Assembly: GCA_937951995.1 (NCBI GenBank)
Contig: CALGAG010000055.1
Location: 1 to 30,718, forward strand
Direction: 5' to 3'
Length of the DNA stretch: 30,718 nucleotides
Source: an uncultured Bacillota bacterium
GTDB taxonomy: Bacteria; Bacillota; Clostridia; Tissierellales; Tissierellaceae
In this document: piece by piece, positions 16,523 to 24,128 of the stretch
Position numbering within the stretch: the stretch's first letter is position 1
Layout: every line of letters begins with the position of its first letter
Program-made: the position numbers and the translations under genes
Notes under the pieces: generated by a model
Seen by the model: the letters and a program-made list of their open reading frames with translations, nothing else
Told to the model about the DNA's origin: nothing
The model's database searches: none

Positions 16523-17481
16523 CTGTCCGCCTCCTTGTCCTCAGGTATAACGGCCAAGAGGGACTTGATTGCCACCTCTATCTGAGAGTCATCCGGCTCC
16601 TTGACTGTTGCATACTTCTGAATCATAAGACCTGGATAGCTTAGGGCATAGCAAAATCTTGAATCGCTTCTTCCGATAAATCTGTTGATCTCATAGGATA
16701 TTCCGGCAATAACAGGAAACATAAGGACCCTTGTGAGAATCCTCAAGACCGGATTTGGCCATCCAAAGAAGGATAGGACAACAATACTCACTGCCATTAC
16801 CATAAAGAGAAAACTTGTTCCACATCTTGCGTGGAGGATCGGAAACTTCCTTACATTCTCAACGGTGAGCTCCATCTCGTTCTCATAGCAGTGTATGCTC
16901 TTGTGCTCTGCTCCGTGATATTGGAAAACCCTTTTAATGTCCTCAAGCTTGGACACCCAAACTACATACAATAGGAAAATGGAAATTCTGATGATTCCTT
17001 CAATAAGGTTCAGGGTCACTGTGTTCTGGATGTTTCCCTTCAGGAAGTTGGTTATGATGTTTGGAAGAACCATAAAGATCCCAACGGTCATTGCCACTGA
17101 AAGTATAACTGCCATGGCCATCTCCACATCTTGTGCCTTTTCACCAAAGAGCTTCTGGGTGATGGTCTTCTTGGGATTTCCATCCTTGTCAAGGGTCTGC
17201 TCATCCTCAAAGAACTCGGCAGAGTAGAGCAGGGCTCCTGTACCGATCTTCAAGGCTTCAATCAAACCCACCATCCCCCTTACAAAGGGAAGTCCGAACA
17301 CCTTGTACTTCCTGGCCACGGATTCAACCGGATTAACCTTTAGCTCAATTTCCTTGTCAGGCTTTCTAACTGCAATTGCAATCTTTTCAGGCCCTCTCAT
17401 CATTACCCCTTCAATTATTGCCTGGCCTCCTATTGAGGTCTTGTGCTTGGCTTCTATTGGGGCATTTTTCAATTTATTCAT
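16516..17481 (-). CDS. DUF1385 family membrane protein (YqhQ-like)
   Basis: A 321-residue protein of the DUF1385 family (Bacillus YqhQ), function not established. Visible are the N-terminal signature IGGQAIIEGVMMRGPEKIA, VRGMVGLIEALKIG, the His/Cys-rich stretch FQYHGAEHKSIHCYENEMEL and FPILHARCGTSFLFMVM, which look like metal ligands, and four or five hydrophobic segments (about 110-150, 155-180, 225-255, 260-285). ATG at 17481 has GAGGA nine bases upstream. It lies between rpmE and prmC, an order conserved across clostridia, which suggests a link to translation or the envelope, but no activity can be assigned. A terminator hairpin ends only 14 bases before its start. Confidence 0.9.
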   Translation of the reverse strand: MNKLKNAPIEAKHKTSIGGQAIIEGVMMRGPEKIAIAVRKPDKEIELKVNPVESVARKYKVFGLPFVRGMVGLIEALKIGTGALLYSAEFFEDEQTLDKDGNPKKTITQKLFGEKAQDVEMAMAVILSVAMTVGIFMVLPNIITNFLKGNIQNTVTLNLIEGIIRISIFLLYVVWVSKLEDIKRVFQYHGAEHKSIHCYENEMELTVENVRKFPILHARCGTSFLFMVMAVSIVVLSFFGWPNPVLRILTRVLMFPVIAGISYEINRFIGRSDSRFCYALSYPGLMIQKYATVKEPDDSQIEVAIKSLLAVIPEDKEADRW

Positions 17482-17495
17482 AGGTTCACTTCCTC

Positions 17496-17530
17496 AAAAA
17501 AATAAAGGTTAGGTGCACATGCAACTAACC
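17496..17530 (-). terminator. Terminator between rpmE and the DUF1385 gene
   Basis: On the minus strand GGTTAG (17530-17525) pairs with CTAACC (17512-17507), with TGCA/TGCA stacked inside, followed by TTTATTTTTTT. The T run ends at the DUF1385 ribosome site (17495-17491), leaving 14 bases to the ATG. Confidence 0.75.
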
Positions 17531-17544
17531 CAGTTGTAAAGAAA

Positions 17545-17748
17545 TTAATCCTCGATTTGATATTTCTTCTTGAATTTCTCTACACGTCCACCACGTTCCA
17601 TAAACTTTTGCTTACCAGTAAAGAATGGATGGCACTCTGAACAGATTTCTACCCTAAGCTCGTCCTTTGTTGAGCCAGTCTTGAATGTGTTTCCACATGC
17701 ACAGGTAACTGTCACCTCTTTATATTCTGGATGGATATCTTTTTTCAT
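17545..17748 (-). CDS. rpmE: 50S ribosomal protein L31 (zinc-binding type)
   Basis: A 67-residue protein of the large ribosomal subunit, bridging to 30S. It has the zinc-binding type cysteines CACGNTF and CSECHPFFTGKQKF, that is CxC and CxxC, marking the C+ form rather than the zinc-free YtiA form. The C-terminal KFKKKYQ tail is typical. ATG at 17748 has GAGGTG five bases upstream. A strong promoter lies 66 bases upstream, after rho. It begins the rpmE-DUF1385-prmC series. Confidence 0.97.
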   Translation of the reverse strand: MKKDIHPEYKEVTVTCACGNTFKTGSTKDELRVEICSECHPFFTGKQKFMERGGRVEKFKKKYQIED

Positions 17749-17813
17749 CTCATTTCACCTCACTTCGATTTCGAGTATCTATAATTTTAGCCACTCTACG
17801 ATATAACCACTAA

Positions 17814-17842
17814 ATTATAGCATATGATTATATAAATTTCAA
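17814..17842 (-). promoter_or_regulatory. Sigma-A promoter of rpmE
   Basis: TTGAAA (17842-17837), 17-base spacer, TATAAT (17819-17814), preceded by TGC as an extended -10. This is the best promoter in the window. The expected leader of about 58 bases can form short stems near GATACTCGAAATCGAAGTGA. Confidence 0.8.
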
Positions 17843-17874
17843 CTTCAAAGATTATTTCAATTAAACTTTTTTGA

Positions 17875-19218
17875 CTAGACCCAAATCTTGTTTCTCATCT
17901 GGTCAATGAAGTCCTTGTTGTTCTTGGTTTGTACAAGATTTCCGATAAAGGCCTCTGTAACATCCTGGGTATTGCTGTTACCAAGAGCCTTTCTCAAAGC
18001 CCATACAGTCTCAAGTTCCTTCTGGCTCATGATCAGGTCTTCTCTTCTGGTTCCCGACTTGTAGATGTCAATTGCAGGGAAAATCCTCTTTTCTGAAAGC
18101 TTCCTGTCAAGATGTACCTCCATGTTACCTGTACCCTTGAACTCCTCGAATATAACATCATCCATCCTGCTTCCTGTTTCCACAAGGGCTGTTGCAAGAA
18201 TTGTCAGGCTGCCCCCCTCCTCCATCTTCCTGGCAGCTCCAAAAAACCTCTTTGGCTTGTGGAGGGCTCCTGGATCAAGTCCTCCTGAGAGGGTCCTTCC
18301 AGTGGCAGGGATTGACAGGTTGTATGCCCTTGCAAGTCTTGTGATGCTGTCCAGTAGAATCACCACATCCTTGCCGTGTTCAACAAGTCTCTTTGCCCTT
18401 TCAAGGACTATTTCAGCAACCTTGGTATGGTTTTTAGGCAGCTCGTCAAAGGTTGAATAGACAACATCTCCCTTGACCGACCTCTTCATGTCAGTGACCT
18501 CTTCAGGTCGCTCATCTATAAGAAGTATTATTATTTCAACCTCGGGGTGGTTTTTTGCAATTCCATTTGCAATCATCTTCAACAGGGTGGTCTTGCCTGC
18601 CTTGGGAGGTGCCACTATCATACCCCTCTGGCCCTTCCCTATTGGGGCAACAAGGTCTATCATCCTGGTCGCGTATTCCCTTCCATCTGTTTCAAGCTGA
18701 AGTCTCTCTATGGGATAGATGGGGGTAAGACTGTCAAAGTCAGGTCTGTTTATGGCTGTGGCCGGCGGCATATCATTGACTGCCTTGATATATAGAAGTG
18801 CATTGAACTTCTCGTTTGATTTTGGTGGCCTTGTTATTCCTGTTATCTTGTCACCAGTCTGAAGTCTGAACCTTCTGATCTGGGATGGGGATATGTAGAT
18901 ATCATCATCTCCCGACAGGTAGTTGTCCCTTCTCAGGAAGCCGTACCCGTCCTGGTGCATTTCAAGAATACCCTCTGCAATGTCCTTTTCATCCAGGCTG
19001 TCCATTTCCTCTGAAGCATTGTCAGAAAGGTCATCTGTGATTTCAATGTCATCTCCACCAATTTCCTTCACAAGGTCCTCATTCTTTTCAGAACCATGGT
19101 TTGTCAATGTCTGGATCAGTTCGTCCTTTTTCATCCTATAGTATCCTGGTATGTCATAAGCCTTTGCAATTTCCTTAAGTTCCGATAGCTTCTTGACCTC
19201 TAGTATCTCCTTGTCCAC
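17875..19218 (-). CDS. rho: Transcription termination factor Rho
   Basis: A hexameric RNA helicase that ends transcription. The 447 residues have an N-terminal Rho_N helix bundle (1-40: LSELKEIAKAYDIPGYYRMK), an acidic linker (52-80) not found in short Rho proteins, the RNA-binding cold-shock-like domain (about 82-150: EGILEMHQDGYGFLRRDNYL), and the RecA-like ATPase with Walker A APPKAGKTTLLK (203-214), Walker B DVVILLDSITR, the Q-loop/R-loop region and KSGTRREDL. Start is GTG at 19218 with GGGGTG five bases upstream. It is preceded by a leader of about 165 bases with a perfect hairpin and is followed by rpmE, a standard order. Confidence 0.96.
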   Translation of the reverse strand: MDKEILEVKKLSELKEIAKAYDIPGYYRMKKDELIQTLTNHGSEKNEDLVKEIGGDDIEITDDLSDNASEEMDSLDEKDIAEGILEMHQDGYGFLRRDNYLSGDDDIYISPSQIRRFRLQTGDKITGITRPPKSNEKFNALLYIKAVNDMPPATAINRPDFDSLTPIYPIERLQLETDGREYATRMIDLVAPIGKGQRGMIVAPPKAGKTTLLKMIANGIAKNHPEVEIIILLIDERPEEVTDMKRSVKGDVVYSTFDELPKNHTKVAEIVLERAKRLVEHGKDVVILLDSITRLARAYNLSIPATGRTLSGGLDPGALHKPKRFFGAARKMEEGGSLTILATALVETGSRMDDVIFEEFKGTGNMEVHLDRKLSEKRIFPAIDIYKSGTRREDLIMSQKELETVWALRKALGNSNTQDVTEAFIGNLVQTKNNKDFIDQMRNKIWV

Positions 19219-19277
19219 AGCTACACCCCGCTTCCTAAATATTGATCCCTTTCCTGTATCCTATAAATAAACTCCAT

Positions 19278-19304
19278 ACAGAACCTTGCTGGACAAGGTT
19301 CTGT
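19278..19304 (-). promoter_or_regulatory. Hairpin in the rho leader
   Basis: ACAGAACCTTG and CAAGGTTCTGT form a perfect 11-bp stem with a five-base loop, 60 bases before the rho GTG. There is no T run, so it is not a terminator; it may influence leader folding or Rho autoregulation (inference). The rest of 19219-19429 is leader and promoter with no gene seen. Confidence 0.5.
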
Positions 19305-19388
19305 AAATCATTATGTTCTTGTAATTATTTCGGGAATATTATTGTGCAAGTAATTCGAGAAATGATTATTCGAAGTTGTTCAATCTAC

Positions 19389-19417
19389 ATTATATCACAC
19401 AATATGGACAATTTGAA
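19389..19417 (-). promoter_or_regulatory. Promoter of rho
   Basis: TTCAAA (19417-19412), 17-base spacer, TATAAT (19394-19389) with TGA just before it. It starts 12 bases after the ggt stop codon and predicts a leader of about 165 bases. Confidence 0.65.
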
Positions 19418-19429
19418 GTTACAATATGG

Positions 19430-21034
19430 TTACCAGACTGCAATTGAGCTGTCTGCCCTTTTTTCTGTAGCCCCGCAAAGCTGCCCCTCCCCGGTCCTGA
19501 TTATCATCTGACCCCTTCCAAAAAATGAGGTGTCCCGGTTTATTGCAATCCTATGGCCCTTCCCTTCAAGCACTTGTGCAATTTCACTTGGGAAATCCTC
19601 CTCAATATGGACTTCCATTCCCCCTGTCCACTGCCACCTGGGCGCATCCAGGGCGCTTTGAGGATTCATTCCGTAGTCTATGGTATTAAGCAGGACCTGG
19701 AGATGTCCCTGTGGCTGCATATAGGCACCCATGACTCCAAAGGGACCAATTGCCTTGCCATTTTTTGTTATGAATCCAGGGATAATGGTGTGGTAGGGCC
19801 TTTTCCTCCCCATAAGTGCATTTGGACTATGATTATCCATGGAAAAGTCGGTCCCCCTGTTGTTTAGGGATATACCAGTTCCAGGTACGACAAGTCCGGA
19901 TCCAAACCCCCTGAAATTGCTCTGGATAAATGATATCATGTTACCCTCACCATCTGCAGCCGCCAAGTACACAGTCCCTCCCTTGCCGGGATCACCACAA
20001 AGTGGGGTTCTGGCAAGGCCTGTTATTTCTCCGGCTCTTTTTACGCCGTTTTCTCCCTTCAGAAGGTCCACCCACCTATCCTGGCAAAATCTTGGGTCCC
20101 CAACAAGTGGCATCCCATCCTCAAAGCCCAGCTTCATGGCTTCAATTGCCCTGTGGACAGATTCCGGGTCGTCAAACCCTCCCTGGGGAAGGTTTTTCAT
20201 TATATCAAGGGCAAGAAGAAGATTTATCCCATGACCGTTTGGAGGAAGCTCCCATATGTCATAGCCTCTGAAATTCACACTCAAGGGCTCAACCCACTCC
20301 GGCCTGTAGCTTGCAAGGTCCTCTACGGTCATTACTCCACCTGACTCCTGTAAAAATTCTGAGATCCTTCGTGCAAGTTCCCCTCTGTAAAAGTCCTCTC
20401 CCCCTGTTCTTGCAATTGACCTGAGGGTTTTTCCCATGTCGGGAGACTTCCATAGCTCACCTGGATATGGCGTCCTTCCATCCCTGGTGAAGGAATCATA
20501 CCAATATCTGAAATGGTCCTCCTTAAGGGTCTCCTGGATGGTCAGGCCCCTTGCCCAGTTCTCTGCAATTGTAGCCTGTACGCAATGCCCCTCTTCTGCA
20601 AGCCTTATGGCAGGCTGGAGGACCTCTTCCAGTGTCAGGTTCCCGTGCCTCTCAATTATCTCAGCCCATGCACCTACAGCTCCCGGGACCATCACCGGCA
20701 AAGGACCGTGCATTGGAACCCTGTCAAGCCCCTTGTCCCTTATGTATTCCATAGTAAGGGCTTCTGGAGAATGGCCGCTTCCATTTATGCCATGGAGCCT
20801 GCCTCCAGAATAGAGGATGGCAAAGGCATCCGAGCCAAGTCCATTACTTGTTGGCTCAACCACCGTCAGGACAGCTGCTGCTGCAACTGCACCGTCAAAG
20901 GCATTTCCTCCTGACTTGATCATATCAAGTCCTGCCTGTGATGCGTAAGGATTTGTGGTTGCCACCATTCCTCTGCCACCATAGACCAGGTTTCTCCTGG
21001 ATGGGTACTGGTACTTGTATGGGTCAAATCTCAC
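19430..21034 (-). CDS. Gamma-glutamyltransferase family protein (YwrD-like)
   Basis: A 534-residue Ntn-hydrolase of the gamma-glutamyltransferase superfamily, which self-cleaves before a Thr to yield two subunits. N-terminal marks are GGRGMVATTNPYASQAGLDM, GGNAFDGAVAAAAVLTVVEP and SNGLGSDAFAILY. The likely processing site is before Thr in KGGTVYLAAADGEGNMISF; downstream are SGLVVPGTGISLNNRG, RPYHTIIPGF and MGAYMQPQGHLQVL. The sequence resembles Bacillus YwrD more than Ggt. No signal peptide is seen, so a cytoplasmic location is likely, unlike secreted Ggt. Start is GTG at 21034, with AAAGGAAG eight bases upstream. A terminator sits 29 bases before the start. Substrate is unknown; glutathione is not assured. 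Confidence 0.88.
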   Translation of the reverse strand: MRFDPYKYQYPSRRNLVYGGRGMVATTNPYASQAGLDMIKSGGNAFDGAVAAAAVLTVVEPTSNGLGSDAFAILYSGGRLHGINGSGHSPEALTMEYIRDKGLDRVPMHGPLPVMVPGAVGAWAEIIERHGNLTLEEVLQPAIRLAEEGHCVQATIAENWARGLTIQETLKEDHFRYWYDSFTRDGRTPYPGELWKSPDMGKTLRSIARTGGEDFYRGELARRISEFLQESGGVMTVEDLASYRPEWVEPLSVNFRGYDIWELPPNGHGINLLLALDIMKNLPQGGFDDPESVHRAIEAMKLGFEDGMPLVGDPRFCQDRWVDLLKGENGVKRAGEITGLARTPLCGDPGKGGTVYLAAADGEGNMISFIQSNFRGFGSGLVVPGTGISLNNRGTDFSMDNHSPNALMGRKRPYHTIIPGFITKNGKAIGPFGVMGAYMQPQGHLQVLLNTIDYGMNPQSALDAPRWQWTGGMEVHIEEDFPSEIAQVLEGKGHRIAINRDTSFFGRGQMIIRTGEGQLCGATEKRADSSIAVW

Positions 21035-21063
21035 CGTTCACACTTCCTTTCCATGTTGGTTAG

Positions 21064-21091
21064 AAAAATAGATACCCCGAGGGATATCTAT
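21064..21091 (-). terminator. Rho-independent terminator after kce
   Basis: On the minus strand ATAGATATCC (21091-21082) pairs with GGGTATCTAT across a CTCG loop with one T-G pair, followed by TTTTT to 21064. It begins 18 bases after kce and ends 29 bases before the GTG of the next gene. Confidence 0.8.
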
Positions 21092-21109
21092 CTTTCCATT
21101 ATATGCATT

Positions 21110-21931
21110 TTACTTCAAGGGCTTCAGTCCAAGAATCTCCCTTGCCTCTGCAGGGGTTGCAATCTCCCTGCCAAGCTCATTAGCAATCCTGACCACCTTT
21201 TCCACCATTTCCCCGTTTGACTTGGCAAGGACTCCCTTTGAAATATAGGTGTTGTCCTCAAAACCAACCCTTACATTGCCACCCATGGCAATTGCCATTG
21301 CAGCTATTGGGAACTGGTTTCTTCCTATTCCAGCAGCAGTCCAGGTGGATCCCTGGGGAATACTGTCAACCATAAAGGCAAGGTCCCTGGCAGTTGCTGT
21401 CATCTGGACCCCAAGAACAAAATCAAAGTGCATTGGAGCCTTTATAAATCCCTGCTTCTGGAACTTGATCGCATAATCGATCATCCCCTTGTCAAACACC
21501 TCCACCTCAGGCTTGATATCCCTTTCAATCATTATCCTACCAAAGTTCTTGATGGTATTTTCAGTGTTTACGAATATCTCGTCCCCACCGAAGTTAAGGG
21601 TTCCACAGTCAAGAGTGGCCATTTCAGGGTAAAGCTCAGTTGGTTGAAGTCTTTCCTCATCAGTCATTCCAACGGCTCCACCTGTTGAAGGCTGGATGAT
21701 TACATCCGGACATCTTCTTCTTATCTCATCCATGCAGGCCTTGAACCGCTCCTTGTTTTGTGTCGGAGTCCCGTCGTCCTCCCTCACATGCAGGTGGATG
21801 ATGCTGGCACCAGCCTTGTATGCTGATTCCGCCTCCCTACCTATTTCCTCAACCGTATACGGTATGTTTGGATTGTGTTCCTTTGTAACCTCAGCTCCAG
21901 ATATTGCAGCGGTTATAATAAGTTTTTCCAT
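21110..21931 (-). CDS. kce: 3-keto-5-aminohexanoate cleavage enzyme
   Basis: In lysine fermentation it condenses 3-keto-5-aminohexanoate with acetyl-CoA to 3-aminobutyryl-CoA and acetoacetate. The 273-residue BKACE (DUF849) barrel shows the zinc ligands His46 and His48 in IIHLHVRE, the strand VIIQPSTGGAVG, NFGGDEIFVNT and Glu225 in NVRVGFEDNTYISKGV. ATG at 21931 has GGGAGGT six bases upstream; the longer frame to 21946 starts before that site. Its product is the substrate of Kal, whose gene is upstream on the same strand across a repeat-rich spacer, so the specific Kce assignment is firm against other BKACE enzymes. Confidence 0.93.
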   Translation of the reverse strand: MEKLIITAAISGAEVTKEHNPNIPYTVEEIGREAESAYKAGASIIHLHVREDDGTPTQNKERFKACMDEIRRRCPDVIIQPSTGGAVGMTDEERLQPTELYPEMATLDCGTLNFGGDEIFVNTENTIKNFGRIMIERDIKPEVEVFDKGMIDYAIKFQKQGFIKAPMHFDFVLGVQMTATARDLAFMVDSIPQGSTWTAAGIGRNQFPIAAMAIAMGGNVRVGFEDNTYISKGVLAKSNGEMVEKVVRIANELGREIATPAEAREILGLKPLK

Positions 21932-21950
21932 TATCCTACCTCCCATAATT

Positions 21951-22208
21951 CCAATTCTCAGTTCACAGTTCTCAATTCACAATTAATAGATAAAATCCTA
22001 GTTACAATTCACAATTGTTCTGGTCAAGCTTTGAGGTCTGAGATCTCTCGACAAGCTCGAGATGACTATATTTTGTCATTCTGAACCCAGTGAAGAATCT
22101 TTACCCTCTGTCAACAACAATCAATTTTGCATATATTACTTCTTAAATCTTAATTCCTGTCAACTATCTTTTCCAATTGTGCATTGTGCATTTTGAATTG
22201 TGAATTAG
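21951..22208 (-). repeat. Repeat-rich spacer between kal and kce
   Basis: This 258-base stretch contains no gene. It holds a 14-bp imperfect tandem (TTCTCAGTTCACAG, TTCTCAATTCACAA at 21955-21982), AATTCACAATT at 21974-21984 and 22006-22016, and the inverted copy AATTGTGAATT at 22196-22206. In the middle, AGATCTCTCGACAAGC then a hairpin TCTCGA/TCGAGA, GATGAC and GTCATTCTGAACCCAGTG (22041-22090) resemble the dispersed palindromes ending in GTCATTC / GATGAC seen in many clostridial genomes. Outer inverted repeats suggest a MITE-like or composite insertion; no transposase is present. Confidence 0.6.
22133..22163 (-). promoter_or_regulatory. Possible kce promoter inside the repeat-rich spacer
   Basis: TTGACA (22163-22158), a long 19-base spacer and TAATAT (22138-22133) on the minus strand. 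The spacer length makes this weak. If real, the inserted repeats would give kce a promoter apart from kal. Confidence 0.3.
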
Positions 22209-22210
22209 CA

Positions 22211-22594
22211 CTACTTCCTCTTCTTATCCTTTGGCACCACACAGGTTCCTTCAGCCCTTGCAACGACTATTGGCTCCTCCAGGAAATCGCAGGCCGAGTC
22301 GTTGATGTCAGGTCTTGGAACTATAACCTTTCTGGCCTCAAACTTCATTTTTCTGGATGTGTTCCCAAGCTTGGTTATTTCACCAACTGCCTCTATATAA
22401 TCCCCTGCATAGACAGGTGCAGTAAACTCAACCATGTCATATGCAACGAAAAGACCCTCGTCTCCATCATTTCTGATAAGCAGTTCAGTGGCAACATCTC
22501 CAAACAGACCAAGCATCCTTGCCCCGTCAACCAAATTTCCACCGTAGTGGGCATCGTGGGCACTCATTCTCATCCTAATCATTACCTTATCCAT
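22211..22594 (-). CDS. kal: 3-aminobutyryl-CoA ammonia-lyase
   Basis: A 127-residue hotdog-fold enzyme that removes ammonia from L-3-aminobutyryl-CoA to give crotonyl-CoA in lysine fermentation. Visible are MSAHDAHYGGNLVDGARML with the active-region His/Asp, the helix FGDVATELLIRNDGDEGLF, the strand FTAPVYAGDYIEAVGEITKLG and RKMKFEARKV. The length matches characterised Kal proteins (about 126). ATG at 22594 has AGGGGG eight bases upstream; the longer frame to 22627 lies before this site. It is followed by kce 279 bases later. Genes kamA, kamDE and kdd of the pathway are not in the window. Confidence 0.92.
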   Translation of the reverse strand: MDKVMIRMRMSAHDAHYGGNLVDGARMLGLFGDVATELLIRNDGDEGLFVAYDMVEFTAPVYAGDYIEAVGEITKLGNTSRKMKFEARKVIVPRPDINDSACDFLEEPIVVARAEGTCVVPKDKKRK

Positions 22595-22626
22595 TGAAAA
22601 ATCCCCCTTAATCATTGTTTGTCTCA

Positions 22627-22632
22627 ATTATA
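22627..22632 (-). promoter_or_regulatory. -10 box of kal
   Basis: TATAAT on the minus strand (22632-22627) 33 bases before the kal ATG. No good -35 box is present at 16-18 bases, so an activator may be needed. Confidence 0.4.
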
Positions 22633-22658
22633 ACACAATCCTCATAAGTAAACTACCG

Positions 22659-22672
22659 GAAAAACGTTTTCA
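22659..22672. promoter_or_regulatory. Palindromic operator-like site between kal and the phosphofructokinase gene
   Basis: GAAAAACGTTTTCA contains a perfect 10-bp palindrome (AAAACGTTTT) and matches a catabolite-response (cre) type LacI-family operator at 12 of 14 positions of TGAAAACGTTTTCA. It lies between the kal -10 and the phosphofructokinase -35, and so could affect both divergent genes. Confidence 0.35.
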
Positions 22673-22690
22673 CCCAAAGTGGCGTCCTGA

Positions 22691-22719
22691 TTGAAGAAAA
22701 GGGTTGAATCTGGTATTAT
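22691..22719 (+). promoter_or_regulatory. Promoter of the phosphofructokinase gene
   Basis: TTGAAG (22691-22696), 17-base spacer, TATTAT (22714-22719), about 73 bases before the ATG. Confidence 0.6.
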
Positions 22720-22792
22720 GGAGGTATAAATATGTTAAGGCTTCAATTGGGATCACAATTGTTTTTTTGCTTGAAAATAAGGAGGGCTGACT

Positions 22793-24010
22793 ATGAAACT
22801 AAAGGGTAATGCACTGGTAGCACAAGGCGGGGGACCAACCGCTGTTATAAACCAATCGCTTGTTGGAGTTGTACTTGAGGCCAGGAAGTTTTCACAGGTG
22901 GAGAAAATCTACGGCGCACTTCATGGGGTTTCAGGAATAATCAATGAGGAATTCCTTGATTTGACCCAGGAGACAACGAATAATTTTGAAAGGATTGCCA
23001 GAACACCTGGATCAGCACTATTGTCCACCAGGGATAAACCGGATGATGATTATTGTGACAAGATATTCAAGGTTTTGGAGGCACACAATATAAGATTCTT
23101 CTTTTATATAGGAGGAAATGACTCCGCAGACACAGTTAGGATAGTAAACCAGAAGGCCATGGAGTCAGGGTATGAGTTAAGGGCCATACATATACCAAAG
23201 ACTATAGACAATGACCTTCTGGTCAATGACCACTGTCCCGGCTATGGTTCTGCAGCCAGATTTGTGGCACAGGCCTTTATAGGTGTGAATCTTGATGTGA
23301 ATTCATTTGGTGGTGTCTATGTGGGAATCGTAATGGGAAGAAATGCGGGATTCCTAACGGCTGCAGCCTCCATGGCACAGAAGTATCCAGATGACGGACC
23401 ACACCTGATCTACCTACCTGAAAGACCATTTATCGTTGATAATTTCCTTGCCGATGTCAAAGAGGTCTACGAAAAGCAAGGAAGGTGTGTCATCGCAGTG
23501 TCAGAGGGTATTGTGGATGAAGAGGGAACCCCCATAATCGCAAGCCTCCAGGAAGAGGTTGAAAGGGATAGTCATGGAAACATCCAACTGTCAGGAACAG
23601 GAGCCCTGGGTGACCTTCTGGCTGATACCATCAAGAAGAGACTGGGCATAAAGAGGGTAAGAAGCGATACCTTCGGATATCTCCAAAGGTCCTTTATTGG
23701 ATGTGTCTCGGATGTTGACCAGCAGGAGGCAAGGGAAGTCGGGGAGAAGGCAGCACAGTATGCCCTTTGGAACAATGTTGACGGATCGGTTACAATCCAC
23801 AGGACTGGAATCTATTCAGTTGATTACCAGCTTTCACCATTGTCAGATGTGGCCAAATACACCAAGTCAATGCCTGATGAGTTCATAAATGAAGCGGGCA
23901 ACCATGTTACTGAAGCCTTCAAATATTATCTTCTTCCACTTCTTGGGTCAGACATGCCACAGGCCCACAGAATTCGTGCACCAAGGGTGGATAAAAAACT
24001 AAACAGATAA
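22793..24010 (+). CDS. pfp: 6-phosphofructokinase, probably pyrophosphate-dependent
   Basis: Phosphorylates fructose 6-phosphate in glycolysis. The 405 residues begin with the nucleotide-loop variant LVAQGGGPTAVINQSLVG; the donor-site IGGNDSADT (106-114) and PKTIDNDLLVNDHCPGYGS (135-153) carry Asp110 in place of Gly and Lys136 in place of Gly of ATP enzymes, both typical of pyrophosphate-dependent forms. MGRNAGFLTAAA binds fructose 6-phosphate; HLIYLPERPF follows. ATG at 22793 has AAGGAGG eight bases upstream. A promoter and strong terminator show it is a single-gene unit. Use of pyrophosphate is inferred from these residues. Being divergent from kal may link sugar and lysine use. Confidence 0.92.
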   Translation: MKLKGNALVAQGGGPTAVINQSLVGVVLEARKFSQVEKIYGALHGVSGIINEEFLDLTQETTNNFERIARTPGSALLSTRDKPDDDYCDKIFKVLEAHNIRFFFYIGGNDSADTVRIVNQKAMESGYELRAIHIPKTIDNDLLVNDHCPGYGSAARFVAQAFIGVNLDVNSFGGVYVGIVMGRNAGFLTAAASMAQKYPDDGPHLIYLPERPFIVDNFLADVKEVYEKQGRCVIAVSEGIVDEEGTPIIASLQEEVERDSHGNIQLSGTGALGDLLADTIKKRLGIKRVRSDTFGYLQRSFIGCVSDVDQQEAREVGEKAAQYALWNNVDGSVTIHRTGIYSVDYQLSPLSDVAKYTKSMPDEFINEAGNHVTEAFKYYLLPLLGSDMPQAHRIRAPRVDKKLNR

Positions 24011-24021
24011 ATGACGGATCG

Positions 24022-24051
24022 GATTGCAGGGAGGCCCTGCAATCTTTTTTT
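24022..24051 (+). terminator. Rho-independent terminator after the phosphofructokinase gene
   Basis: GATTGCAGGG / CCCTGCAATC, perfect 10-bp stem with AGG loop, followed by seven T (24045-24051). Confidence 0.92.
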
Positions 24052-24128
24052 GTTTCATTTTAAACATTTTGTAACTAATATTCCTTGTTATTGTGGTAGA
24101 CTTAAATTGTCAAAAGAGGAGGTGCGTC

